Shown: in pieces, positions 25,005-36,325 of the stretch
How the letters are laid out: each line of letters starts with the position of its first letter
Position numbering within the stretch: position 1 is the stretch's first letter
Origin: Ophthalmolycus amberensis
Taxonomy: Eukaryota; Chordata; Actinopteri; Perciformes; Zoarcidae
Assembly: GCA_024529925.1 (NCBI GenBank)
Contig: JAFEUB010001051.1
Span: forward strand, 1,350,001 to 1,414,000
Length of the DNA: 64,000 bases
Reading direction: 5' to 3'
Notes under the pieces: generated by a model
What the model was told of the DNA's origin: nothing
Seen by the model: only the letters and a program-made list of their open reading frames with translations
Database searches by the model: none
Position numbers and translations under genes: made by a program

Positions 25005-27139
25005 ATGAACATGGATGCCAAGACTGAAAACTCCTCAAATGGCTTCTCACCAGAGATCAACTTGGAGAAGTTACACAAGATGGCCGCAGAGGTGATTCTG
25101 CTGGGGACGTTCGTCCTCAGACTCCTGAACGCTGCTCTGGTGTTGGTAACAGACTCACTGGCCAGGGTTTTAGGAAGCAGCCTGCTCACACGACATTTCC
25201 ACCTGATGCTGTCTGCTTTGGTTGTGTTTGGTCCTCTGCTGAGTTTCTGGGCGTCACAGTACAGCATCTTCGCCAACAGCAACCACTACCTGTACAGGTA
25301 CTGCATGGGTGTGTTTCTCCTTTTAAATGGAAATGGCATATGTGTAACTAGTTGCTGTTGTTAGGCACGCTCCTTTAACACCTGGCACATGGAAGAACGC
25401 TTCAGTTTAAGAGTTAAGAATTAAAAACTGCACTTTCACACCAAATATGGTGAAGTAGGCATCGTGATTATATGACATTACGTGAACCAAGTCATTGCCT
25501 ACTTTTGAAGAGTCTATAAACTGTCAATCATGACTATGAAGAAGAGAGGGAGAATGATTACCGGTACTTTTATTAATCCCAGGGAAATTCCTTTTTTTTC
25601 ACTTGTAATTTAATGTACAAAAATAAATTTAATGTAAATAGTAAGAGGACAAGTGAAGGTTCATTTTAAAATACATGCTCTGCCAACCTTTATCATTATT
25701 AAAGCAAGATTATGTAACTTTTGAAATAATATTAAACACATTTGTCTTGAAAATGGACAGTTGAATTCATGAGCAATAAAATTCACTCTTGCTCTCTTCA
25801 GTACACTCTGGTATGACCAGTAGCTTAATAGCTAATGTCAGCAAACTTTGACTGACTCCCCACTACCTGTACCGCCACCATTTAGCATTTAGCATTATAC
25901 TGACAGTTATATCAATAGTATGTTTATTGGTGTCTATCCAACCGCACAGTTTAAACTAACGTTAGTTAATTAATACATTAAAGTCATTTAGCAGACGCTT
26001 TTATCCAAAGTGACTTACAATTCAGAGTATCACATTTCTACACCGTAGGCACAGCTACTGGAGCAATTTCTGGGATTAAGTGTCTCGCTCGAGGACACGT
26101 CGACGTGCGACTAGCGGAGCCGGGGATCGAACCGCCGATCCTCTGATTGAAGGACGGCCCTGCTCTCCACTTAGCCACAGTAGCTAATACAATAAATTAT
26201 TGTTATTAGTGAGGTCATTTAGTGCACTTTGGTCTTGTATAACTCATGTGTGAGCCCATTAGCGAAGCCATCATTCATCCTTTGGTTTGAGTGGATTTCA
26301 AAAGATGAACGTACTTCCCCAACTCGTCTTAGCCTTGACTGTAACAAATGAATGGCAGTGCTGTTTATGTGTTGAAACGTGAACTTTATTTATTGCATTA
26401 TTGTAATGTGTTCCGACGATTCATACGGTGACATTTCATGCAACACTGATTCTGCTCTCTTGCAGGAAGTTCTTGACGTCCACTTGGGGTTGGACCTGCG
26501 TCTTCACAGGCTCCTTCATCCTTCTCCTCTCCATCTCAGCCCGTCGCTCCCCTTCTCTCCTCCTCCGCCGCCACCTCTCTCGGATGGGGGTGGTCGGCTT
26601 GCTCTGGTGGGGCTGTCGGCGTCTCCTGACCTCGCTGGAGGATGCAGCGGGAACCTGTTATGAACCCATGACCCCCGCCGGGGACTATTCAAGGCGCCAC
26701 CTCCTCCGTCCAGCCCCTGCTGCTCCTGCACGAAGACCAGACCAAAGCCTCCTGCCTCAAGGCCGCCATGGTGTGGAGAGGCTACGAAGTATCCCAGGAC
26801 GTCCTCATCGTCTGCCTGTGTTGCCTGCTGCTTGTGGAGGAAATGTCCGTCTTTGGTCGTCACCTGGCTCAAACAAAGGCTCTGCAGAGGTCGCCTGGGG
26901 CCCCTCTACGGTTCATCTTCCTCCTGTGTGTAGCTCTACTCGCCCTTTGGATGTTCCTGCTCATGTGTTTGCTTGCACACTTCCCCAAGTTCCCCTCCCA
27001 GCATCTGGGAGGAGCTCTGGGCTACCTGGTATGGAGAGGACTCTATCAAGGCTGGTACAGACTCAAACTGAGCTGGGCCGGTCCTGGTTTGCCGGCAGAG
27101 GGACTGTTTACCACCACGGACATCGACAAACAGCCTTAA
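25005..27139 (+). CDS. fitm1: Fat storage-inducing transmembrane protein 1 (FIT1-like), apparent frameshift
   Basis: Multi-pass ER membrane protein of the FIT family (lipid-droplet formation; FIT2 acts as an acyl-CoA diphosphatase). Two exons: 25005-25297 (phase 2) and 26466-27139. Family blocks: HLMLSALVVFGPLLSFW, NSNHYLYRKF, STWGWTCVFTGSFILLL, AGTCYEP, AAMVWRGYEVSQDV, CCLLLVEEM and PLRFIFLLCVALLALW. The frame used up to CYEPM does not continue into the frame of LLLLHED...WRGYEV. The shift is +1 within 26670-26684, where C5 (26672-26676) and G4 (26680-26683) runs sit. One base fewer would give about 321 residues. The motifs WRGYEVSQD and AHFPKF lack the His residues I recall at the catalytic positions (SxH and YFH). 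Start chosen at MNMDAK; frame continues upstream only with a TTG. Between dcaf11 and convergent psme1, as in mammals. Confidence 0.8.
25566..25600. repeat. Short interspersed-repeat-like motif in fitm1 intron
   Basis: TACTTTTATTAATCCCAGGG followed by AAATTCC and a T-run resembles a motif very common in fish interspersed repeats. A related stretch lies at 35391-35430. Family not determined. Confidence 0.35.
25978..26188 (-). mobile_element. tRNA-derived SINE in fitm1 intron 1
   Basis: Read on the minus strand it begins with an RNA polymerase III A box TGGCTAAGTGG (about 26179-26169), followed by a B box GGTTCGATCCC (about 26133-26123), and ends with the widespread fish tail GGATAAAAGCGTCTGCTAAA near 26008-25989. 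This is the layout of a tRNA-derived teleost SINE. It lies antisense to fitm1. Confidence 0.82.
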
Positions 27140-27479
27140 GCAGCGTGAAGCCCCCAGTAGATGTTTTGGGGATGTGGTTACGACTCAAGTTAAGGAGTCT
27201 AAACGGCTTCTGATTAGGCGAAGTGAAGCTTATATCACCTGTAAAAAAACGCAACACTACATACCTCTGGCGTCATGTGAATATATTCATTGTAGGCCAA
27301 TATTGGTCTAAACCAGATTCTGAATTCCCATTGGGACAAAAGAAAGCAGACAGAAGTATCAGAATGATGTTGCTTTATTGTGTAATTTAAACCAAAATCA
27401 ATGCACGCATGTCAGAGTGGGTGTTTTGTTACTTGAGTGTCACACTACAACAGTTGTATCTTGTGAGCATGCTGGAGTC
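27140..27479. other. Gap between convergent fitm1 and psme1
   Basis: Only 340 bases separate the two stop codons, so the 3' UTRs probably abut or overlap. The psme1 poly(A) signal lies at 27374-27379. No clear AATAAA for fitm1 is seen before psme1 begins. Confidence 0.6.
27374..27379 (-). terminator. Poly(A) signal of psme1
   Basis: TTTATT on plus is AATAAA on minus, about 100 bases after the psme1 stop. Confidence 0.75.
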
Positions 27480-28564
27480 TCAGTAGATGAGAGCCTTGCC
27501 GTCTCCTCTGGGCTTCTTGATCTTGTCAAAGTTCTTGGTAATGACGTCAAACAGCACAGCCTGCAGACAGAGAGAGAGAGAGATACATCAGTGGAAAAGT
27601 AGTGCGAGAAAGGTTTAAAAGGAAGATCGACAGCATGTGAGAGAGACATAAAGGTCAGAGGCAGTAGAGAGGAAGAGAGAGAGCGAGAGGCCCAGATCCA
27701 GAGCCGTAATTGTGGGGGAACAGCTCCTTTCATCATCACCTGTACCGCCGTGTTCATTAACAGCATCAAACACAGGGAGACAATAGCCAGAGGAAGGAGA
27801 CAACAGTGATTAATGGATGGGAGATGGAGCGCTAATCAATTCAACACAAGCACAGCAATTAGTTTAATTACCCTCCTATTAAGAAGGAATGGATTCCATT
27901 TAGGCACCATCCCTGCTGCTGGGACACGACTGGAATATTTTACAGATGTGTAGATAGTTGTATCCAAAGTGCAGCGCATGATTGCAACAGATGGTGAATT
28001 AGGTTTGAGACAGATTTCCAATATTCAGGTGACATGTACGCAGAGTGTAATGCACTCAAATTGTCATGATCCGTTTTTATGCAATCTGATTTTGAACCAT
28101 TTTCCGATATTTCTACACAAACATGTGAAATACAAGGGTTTTAAAAGTCGGTAAACAACAGGGCGTAGGTGTCTTACATATGTGTTGCAGATGTCCAAGA
28201 TCATAAGGCGGAGCTCACAGTACTGATACTGGTCCAGTTCATGAACCAGCTGTCTGTAGTCTCCCTGCAGCAGAAAGCACACAGTTGATATGCAGAAGCA
28301 TACCGTACACACACACGGCACATCTGGCCTGAACCCAATTTACTCAAAACAGAACACCATCATAATAACTAATTATTTTACACACAAATAGAGCATACAG
28401 TGTGCAGGTGGCACACAATGACCACTCATCACTGAGTGTGTGACCATTTAACACACACGAGTTACAATGCAGCAGTCTGACCGCATTCACAACATGAGGT
28501 ACTGACCACGTGGGATTGTTTGGAGGCTTTGGCCACAGCATCACCTCTTTCACTGTAATATCTA

Positions 28565-28597
<33 letters not shown>

Positions 28598-28841
28598 GAA
28601 AGTTACTCATCACTCATTTAGAACAGTCAACAGGATATATTCCTGTCTGATCATCTTTAAAATCAGTCAGTGTCCCATTTTGGTTAAAGCCAGATTGTGA
28701 CTATTGCTGAACAGCGGACAACGGGCTAAATGCTAAACTACTGTTGAGCTAAATGCTTATAAGTTTGCTAAAATGCAAAGTTTTTGTAATATAATAGTTA
28801 CCTTAAGTTTGCTAACATGAACTAACATTAGCCACTATAAG

Positions 28842-28895
<54 letters not shown>

Positions 28896-31793
28896 CGGGT
28901 GTACTGAATTGAGCAACAGTGTGCTTATTGATTTGTGAGTGGAAGATTGTATTATTTATTTTCTCAAAAGTGAAATAGTTTTGCTTTAAAATGAAAAGGT
29001 TCTTGCATATCACACTGATGCAAAAACTCAGGTCTCACATTTTCCTGAAGGGAATTTTTTTAAATGTTGCAAAGGTCCCGTAGACCTTATCAAAGGTGTC
29101 TTCAGTCATTGTGCCTACCGTACTTGTATCTCTTTTCAGAACTGTATGCGTGTGGAGCCCGTGACTGGCAAACAGCTGTCTGACACTTGTGTGTTGTTGC
29201 AGCTATTTGGGCTCAACAACTAACACACACACACGATGCTTCTGGTGTTTGATGATCTCTGCAAATTACGACCATGACTGCCAACTGAACAGAGCTACAA
29301 CCAGCCAACTGACAACAGCTGTGTGCGTGTGGACGCGTTGCTGTGACTGCGTATTGGGTTTACCTTTCAAACAAAACGAATCTATCACAAGGTGGCAGCG
29401 TTGGTGTGGGCTCTTACTTTGAAATCTGAGTTTGGAACCCCTCGAGCTTGGTGCGCGTGTTGGTCAGCAGCTCGAACACTTTCTCCTGTAGGACGAACAA
29501 AGATATTAAACCGAACAATACACTTCACACAACAACAACATTGTTAAAGAGAATCATTCACCGGCTACCAACCTGGACAGCCACTCCAAAGTTGTTACCG
29601 TCTTCAATTTTAGGGATTTGGAGTTGCACCCACATTGTCACCTGCCGAGGATAGTGTTCAAGGTTATTCCTGTGATTATCACAACTATGTGACACAGAAG
29701 GCACATTCCTCACACATGTTGTGCACTAGATGAGTAAAAAGGTAGCGACCACATTTCGATAAAATGAAGCCGAGAGACCGACTGACCATGTTGAGCTTCT
29801 CCTTCAGCGTCTGGATCTGAGGCTTCACCTGCTGCAGTAGAATCTCCACCCGCTCGTTGGTGCAGATGGGACCACAGGGAGGCCCTGTGGACCAAATAAC
29901 ACCCGGAGACATTGTTTCACTTTCAGTCACAATATCAGAATATTCTGGTCAGCCGCACACCTTCACCTCATAACAAATACAGAGAATTGCATTCAAAGAG
30001 GAATAAAAAACAGAAATATTCTTGTTTATTAGTGACTGCGTTGTAGAGAGCTTGACAACCACTGCAGTATATTCGTCTCTACCTGAATCTTCATCCTCTT
30101 TATCCTCTTTATCGTCGTCCTTGTCTTCCTTCTTCCCCTCCTTCTGCAACAGAGGAACAGAAGGCGGCAGGTCAGAGTTTTCGCTGCCTATTAATCTCTT
30201 AGACAGCTCTCCCACGTGCTTTTTCTCTCTCTCTCTCGCTCTGTGGCTAAATGAAGATGTCAAACACTGGATTTTTTTTTTTTTTCTTCGTAGAAGAAAT
30301 GTAACCTAGTTGCAGCAGTCCCTGCTCCTTCTGAACGCACTCCAACAGCCTCAAGTGTGTTCCCCTGAGCTGCCGTATGATCGCAAATATAGCCGTTCAA
30401 CCCCTTTTTCCCTCCACATTAAACTGTTGACATTGGCAGCGTTGCTATTTTTCCTGCTCTAAATCAATGTGTGTGCAATAATAAAGGGGGGGGGGGGGGG
30501 ATCAGTATAAATGTGGGATACTGGTAAGGGTGAAAAAATGTCTGACGCTTGAGTGACTTTTCTGCTTTTATCTTTAAGTCAATGATGGTTCTGAGCTGCA
30601 TGGAGCACCTGCAGGATACTTCCATCCCTTAAATGGGTATTCTCTTCAGTACTAGACTAATACAAAATATATTATCTGATTATGGTATAAAAGCCAATGT
30701 AGCGCTTTATATAAACCCTTGACTGAGGATCCCAGTGGAGAGGCTTTATGCAGCGTTCCTGAAGAAATTCAATGTTTAAGAAAATAAAATACTTAAATAC
30801 TCCTTATTGTGAAGCCAATGACATTTATATAATATGGCACCGGTGTTTACTTTCTGTTTAACCTCTGAAGTGTTCTAAATTGAGTGTTTACCTCTTAACA
30901 ACGTAATGACAATTGCTGTACTCAAACAGAGATTTCTGAACACGCAAATGCTTGGATGTATTTGGACTTCAGACACGTGGGACGTACCTCCTCTTTCTTC
31001 TTGCGCTTGGCCTCCTCTTTCACCGGGTCAGGTATCGGGATGTCCAGCGGAGCCTTCAGGGACGCCAGGTCGTCACAGCTGAAAGATGTCTGACAGAAAA
31101 CACAAATGTCCTGCTGCTTCTGACAACTTTTTTTCAAAACAATCAATATTGGGAGGGAATTTGGTCTCAAGACATCATTGTAAAAAGCTGTATTACTAAG
31201 GAAAATAACAGGAAGTCTCCAGTAGGGATAATAGTCACACACCTTCAACAGAACCTGCAGCTCCTCAATCTTCTGAGGGAAAAATTTGGATATCAAGTCT
31301 TCCGCCTGTTGTGCAAAAAAACCACATTATTTAATAATAATATGAGGAAGATAAATACATGGTACCGTTGGGAGAGATTAGTGAATATTAGATAAATTAC
31401 CTCCTTGGTGAATTTTTGGCAGAAGTCATCCACCTGTAATGAAGAGATCACGTGATTTAGTCCCGATTACGTTCCTCTATGCTCTGACATCGTCGCTACA
31501 TTAAGGATATTCACAGAAACAGCTGTTCACACGTTAGGGTTAGCGAGACCTTTAATTACCTGATAACTAACCCCACCTGCTCACGTCGCGTGACCCCCTG
31601 CTGTCTGTCTAGCTATCAGAGCAACCACTTACCTGACTCGTCTCACCTGTCAGCATCACTGACCCGCCATGTTTGAAGGGAACGTGGGTTTAAAATGTCG
31701 GTAACGTTACAAACAGCACTTTTAAATCGTGCTAGCAGACGTGTTTTTGCTCACCTGTTTCTTCGAGTCGGGACGAAGTTCCAGAGAAGCCAT
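27480..31793 (-). CDS. psme1: Proteasome activator complex subunit 1 (PA28-alpha / REG-alpha)
   Basis: Subunit of the 11S/PA28 ring that caps the 20S proteasome and promotes peptide production for MHC class I. Eleven exons (minus): 31793-31755, 31433-31401, 31305-31243, 31089-30988, 30143-30083, 29884-29787, 29641-29573, 29485-29418, 28561-28507, 28264-28178, 27560-27480. Phases all agree; 251 residues (human 249). Seen in order: the helix-1 region (AEDLISKFFPQKIEEL), LKAPLDIPIPDPVKEE, a charged KEKE segment (KKEDKDDDKEDKEDED) typical of the alpha subunit, GPPCGPICTNERVEILL, the activation-loop region IEDGNNFGVAVQEKVFELL, YYSERGDAVAKASKQ, GDYRQLVHELDQ, and the C-terminal KPRGDGKALIY tail that docks in the 20S pocket. 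The KEKE loop and C-terminus favour PSME1 over PSME2. Confidence 0.95.
28565..28592. repeat. (CA)n microsatellite in psme1 intron
   Basis: CA run directly upstream (in transcript sense) of the exon 28561-28507; its TG complement abuts the acceptor TTAG. Confidence 0.9.
28845..28894. repeat. (TA)n microsatellite in psme1 intron
   Basis: Pure TA run of about 50 bases between exons 29485-29418 and 28561-28507. Confidence 0.95.
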
Positions 31794-32040
31794 GTCGTCT
31801 CTGTTGATGAAACGTTACTTGATATAGTTCGTTGATGCGTTTAAACTCTATCTACTCCGTGATACAGAATAACAAAGCTCGATAAATTTGTGTAATTCGA
31901 TGCCGTGCACGACACGGGACAATGCTCACAGTTACTCAGCATAAAAAGCGAAAATGAAAGTACGCTTGGACAGTTCCGTACTTTCCCCCCTCTTCAATAT
32001 CGAGTGATCCTGTTGCATTGTGGGAATTTTAGTTTTTTAA
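31794..32040 (-). promoter_or_regulatory. psme1 promoter with ISRE-like and ZNF143-like elements
   Basis: At 31950-31961 the plus strand reads GAAAATGAAAGT, matching the ISRE/IRF core GAAANNGAAA, about 160 bases upstream of the psme1 ATG. This fits the interferon-inducible expression known for mammalian PSME1. At 32015-32033, GCATTGTGGGAATTTTAGT matches the ZNF143/SBS consensus (reverse of ACTACAATTCCCAGAATGC) at 17 of 19 positions. No TATA box is evident. Confidence 0.65.
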
Positions 32041-32289
32041 GGACGCTTCCGCATTTCCCATAAGGAATGGGAGTGGCAATGAAGAAGTGAAATTAAAATA
32101 TTCTCTTTTTTTAAATAATAAATAACAACACATTAAAATGAATATATATAAAGCTGTAAAATAAATACCGTAAAGAAAAAAATTGCATCAACTGCAATAA
32201 CGTATGTGGAAACATTTTAAATGAATAATCAATGCATGCTGACACGTCTTCGCTTGAGTAGTGTGCATCATCCATCATCATAGTACATA

Positions 32290-32474
32290 CTTTGTCTGTT
32301 CTACTGTGTTGTCTTTAATGTCCTTATTTTTATATGTCTCTTGTTTATTGTATATTCTATGTATGTATGTACGATGAGAGCAATGTGAAACCGGAGTCAA
32401 ATTCCTTATGCGCACTCATACATGCGCATGCATACATGGCCAATAAAGCTGATTCTGATTCTGATTCTGATATT
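32290..32474 (+). mobile_element. 3' end fragment of an L2/Maui-like LINE or its SINE partner
   Basis: Ends with CAATAAAGCTGATTCTGATT followed by more CTGATT units. This is the characteristic short-repeat tail of fish L2-type non-LTR elements. Upstream, TGAGAGCAATGTGAAACCGG and TCAAATTCCTT fit the same 3' UTR type. No coding part is present. Confidence 0.65.
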
Positions 32475-35390
32475 GCAATAGTTTTCATTACCATTTTGTA
32501 ACTTGTTTTTTTTTTCTGTTCTGACTGTGTCCACTAGATGATGCTACTGTTCTAAGTGGAGTAAATGTGAGTGCTCTGTGGCAAACTACAGACAAAAAGA
32601 TAATGATTAACAGCATTGGAGTAAACCTGTGAGGTCATGTCAAAAATCGAAATCATATGCTAATATAAAAGGGTATATGAACCATTGGCCTTAATGACAT
32701 GAAGATTCCTCTGTAAAATATATAAAAAATGGATGTAATTCAAAAAGATACAAAATATAAAGACAAAATGTCCATGGTCTTTGCAATCAAACAATCCCAA
32801 TAGCTGGAGAGCACCACTTTATCTCGGTACTGATCAATATAAACCTGAGGCCAAAGTATCTCTGCTATTGCGACCAGTATTCCAGAGATCTGCTGTTGTT
32901 CATGCTCTTTCATCAGGAGCAGTGTGATGACCCAGTCAGGTTAAAAGCCTAAAACAAATACAGGATCCCCGAGTGGGCAGAAAGGACGTCAGAGCCTCCT
33001 ATCGTAAACACAAACAGTACCAAAGTCATCTGCACCGTTACATGCCATCATTATGCCAACATACTCTGTGTTATACCAGATTCAGACTGTAACAGGTAAA
33101 CCCATCACGTCAGGAGATGAATAGACGCCACACAGATTCAATCGCTTGGCCGATAAATAGGTGATGACTTGATAGCAGTTTCCTTTTTATAGACCGCTGC
33201 ATAAATCTTTTTAATATCCGGCTGAACATCTGTAGTGTGCAGTACCACACAGTCAGGCACAATAAATACATCACCCATCAGGCACGTACAAGTTGGATCC
33301 AAAGGGCAAAGGGCGCACTTGTTTACGGTGCCAGCACCATTAGTTATTGATTCTGTGATTTGATCGAGTGAGTGATTTAAACTCAGCGCAGTGTGTTGTT
33401 CCGTTCAGGGAGGCTGTTGAGAAATACCGGGGACAAAGGTCGTATATCTGACCTAAAGTGGGCCGGGAGAGATGGGAGGAGGTAGAAGGGGAGAACTTTA
33501 TGATTTGTGACCATGTCAGTAAATACACTCGTCTTGTACAGACTTCAACAGCTCCCCTCCACAGTTACAATATCGCCATATTAACGTTGTGACTCAATAG
33601 CTCCCTTGTACTGAAATATAAATTATCTCAATATGCAAATACCTCTCAAGGGAGTAATGTACTTTGTATTTTGTGCAATCAAAACAGGCTGCTAAATGAA
33701 TGTCCTATATAATGTAAATGTTTCTCTGCTGCAATTTCATCTCTCTGAAGAAAACTTCATTAGTATTCCTCATTAAGATCTAAAGTTGCAGAAAGCCACA
33801 GCTTGTACAAAATAGCTTGCATTGCACATCTCTCTGATTAAGAATTGCAAATAAAGCCAATATGACCTTTGGATAGCTGATGGGAAAGTGTCAAAAACAT
33901 ATTCTGAAAGAAACCTAGATTCAAGGACACCTATATCGTAGTTAAGACTACTTTATTCGCTGGTAGGATCAGTTTCTAATTGCAAGCCAGTCAAAAAGAG
34001 AAATCCAAATCATTGTCTGTTCACTGAGGCTTGAACATGAGTTATTATCACGTTGCTTGATTAATCAGTAGATCATTGACTGGGAAATATCGACAATGAG
34101 TTCAGTTGTACACTTTTTCAGCTTTTTGTAAGCTTAACACCAGATTGAACTTTGAGGCTGATGAAAATATCATCAAAACATTACACAATTTATATCATAA
34201 TGTTTATTTATTCTGTCACATTTGCATGCAGTTCTGTCTTTCTGTGTGTGTTATTTTGATTGTTGGCCTTTAAAACCAGGGTGAAACGTTTTAATAGGAT
34301 GAGACGTAACCTCAAATATCTACAGAAGTGAGATCAGCAAATATTAACGCCACATGGCTAAATGATTAAAGCATGTCACAGCTTTTAATGGCTTCTTGTA
34401 GTTTTTGCCAGTTGCTGCATTTTTGAATGCTCCCTTTCATAACCGTGGACTGCCGTTGTGGCTGTATAGCACGTCGGCATTCATTCATTGTGAATGTGTG
34501 TGTGTGAGTGTGTGTTCTCCATGTGCTTTGGGAGTATCTGTGGTTGGCTGCTGACTCTGCAGGCCCTATCAGAGAACATGAGACACAAGGGCTAAGGTTT
34601 CTCTCTTTATCTCGTATCTTCCTCTGTCCAGCCCCCACCCCTTCACCCCCCTCTTGCTCACAGCCCTCCCCCAGTGCCCAGAGAGAGAAACATGGACAGG
34701 AAACTCACCATTTAAAAAACTAGAAGCCATGTACTGCTAATTTAAAGAGCATTCCTCCTGGGGGCTCATGTCTGGAGGTCAGAACGGTTTCACCCAGGCT
34801 TATCAAAGTTGTAAAATTAATAATTAGGATTAACTGAAACCTCAGTGGGCTTCTTTACAGCCTTCTCCAAAGAGAGCAAAAGAGAACTGCTTGAAATTTG
34901 AGCTCCAGAACTGAAACGTTGTGTAACATGATGTCAAAAAGTGTTTCTTTTGGTGTGAAGGAAGATATAATGTTCAGCTCTGTTCTGTCTCTTTTCTGGT
35001 TGATTCTTTAAAAATGTCTTTTGCTGTTAGAGCTGAAACCATTAGTTGATTCATCGTTTGACAGAAAATCAACTGGAAACTACAGTATATTATAATCACT
35101 TCTTCAAGCATCTCAAATTAAGTTTTGCTGCTTTCCTTTGTCTTCGTTGATATAATAAAGTGTACATATTCAGGGTTCTTACTGTTTTACAAACAGTCAA
35201 GCAAACAAGCAAATTGAGCTTTGGGACAATGTATGGGACATTTTTCATTAATCAATGAATCATTAATCGGTTAATCAAAAAACTAATCATCAGATGAATA
35301 GATTAATGGAGATATAAGTAGGCCCACCATATAAATAGCTTGAAACAACTTAAAAATACACTGAAAATCTGAATTAGAATACTTCATTGA

Positions 35391-35430
35391 ATACTTTATT
35401 GATCCCCGGGGAGACATTTGTATGTTACCG
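35391..35430. repeat. Interspersed-repeat fragment (TACTTTATTGATCCCCGGGG type)
   Basis: The motif TACTTTATTGATCCCCGGGG, followed by AGACATTTG, is a recurrent piece of fish interspersed repeats. Only this core is recognisable; family not assigned. Confidence 0.4.
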
Positions 35431-35605
35431 TAACTTGATCCTGATCAATATGGTATATCATATGCAGGTTAAGATGCTATGTCAATCCACAAATAAACAT
35501 ACAAAGCGTGTGTGCTCAAACACAACAAGGAGGGGTTGGGTGGGGCACAAACTACATCTTGTTTAGGGTCCCCAAAATCCCAGGCCCGGCCCTGAATGGA
35601 CTGCA

Positions 35606-35634
35606 GGTCTAGACTCTAGTCTAGAGTCTAGACC
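35606..35634. repeat. 29-bp palindrome
   Basis: GGTCTAGACTCTAG (35606-35619), one T, then its exact reverse complement (35621-35634). It lies next to CAGGCCCGGCCCTGAATGG (about 35581-35599), which resembles a transposon terminus. Function unknown. Confidence 0.85.
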
Positions 35635-35990
35635 ATGCACAAATATAAGGCAACAAAACCAGAACAACATGAACTCAGAAGTGTAAATGTAGATTGCCCA
35701 AAACAACAAAACGGGTTGTTAACTTATCATGCTGCAGTAACATGTCCATTGGGTTGCGTCAGTGTACGAGTGAGATCTATTTCCGTACCGTGTCTCGTAC
35801 TTCCGGGATGTGCGGCTACGCTGTTTATTTTAGCGGTGGTGTGTGTATGTGCGTGTGCTGCTCCGCGGTGCTTCTTTGGAGACTCGTGTCAGTCGGGAGG
35901 GGAAACCGGTCGATAAGTCCGTGGTTTGCAGGAGGTATAATTACCACAATATGGACACAACCTCAGAATAAGTAAACTACATTTTTTTTA

Positions 35991-36325
35991 AATTTGAAAG
36001 CAGGCGCGCCTCCACCTCCTCAAAGTTGAGCAGAGCACATATTTCGGCTCTCCACGTTTGGAAGCAGTGAGGCGTTCGCGGACACTCCGGGAAGTTATCA
36101 GTAGTGTTCGTGCAGCAGGACGACACATCTAGTCAGTCCGCTGGTTGCATCAAAGTCTGTCCGTGTGAATGTCCACGTTGAACAAAGTGCAAGGTCCCCT
36201 CCGAGCTCAGATATGAGCAGAGACCAGCTCTAACCACCACTGCTGCTGTTCCCTCTGCTGCTAACCTAAATGTGCCTTTTTGCACTTTCATTTTTTATAA
36301 GTTAGTATTATTTATCACACCGAAA
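35991..36325 (+). promoter_or_regulatory. Promoter / 5' UTR of pck2
   Basis: CpG-rich stretch (GGCGCGCC at about 36004, several CG dinucleotides to 36230) directly before the pck2 ATG at 36326. No TATA box. Transcription start not determinable. Confidence 0.45.

Larger units (their letters stand above)
32041..35990. other. Intergenic region between divergent psme1 and pck2
   Basis: About 4 kb without a supportable coding exon. Mostly AT-rich unique sequence with fragments of interspersed repeats, annotated separately: a LINE/SINE 3' tail near 32.3-32.5 kb, a repeat motif near 35.4 kb and a palindrome at 35.6 kb. Confidence 0.5.

Noticed and set aside
26100..26188. Possible tRNA gene (A and B boxes present)
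   Set aside because: No tRNA cloverleaf or anticodon arm can be made; the body and tail identify a tRNA-derived SINE.
26428..27213. 261-residue open frame through fitm1 exon 2
   Set aside because: Starts in the true frame but runs out of frame after the shift at about 26672-26683; the second half has no family resemblance.
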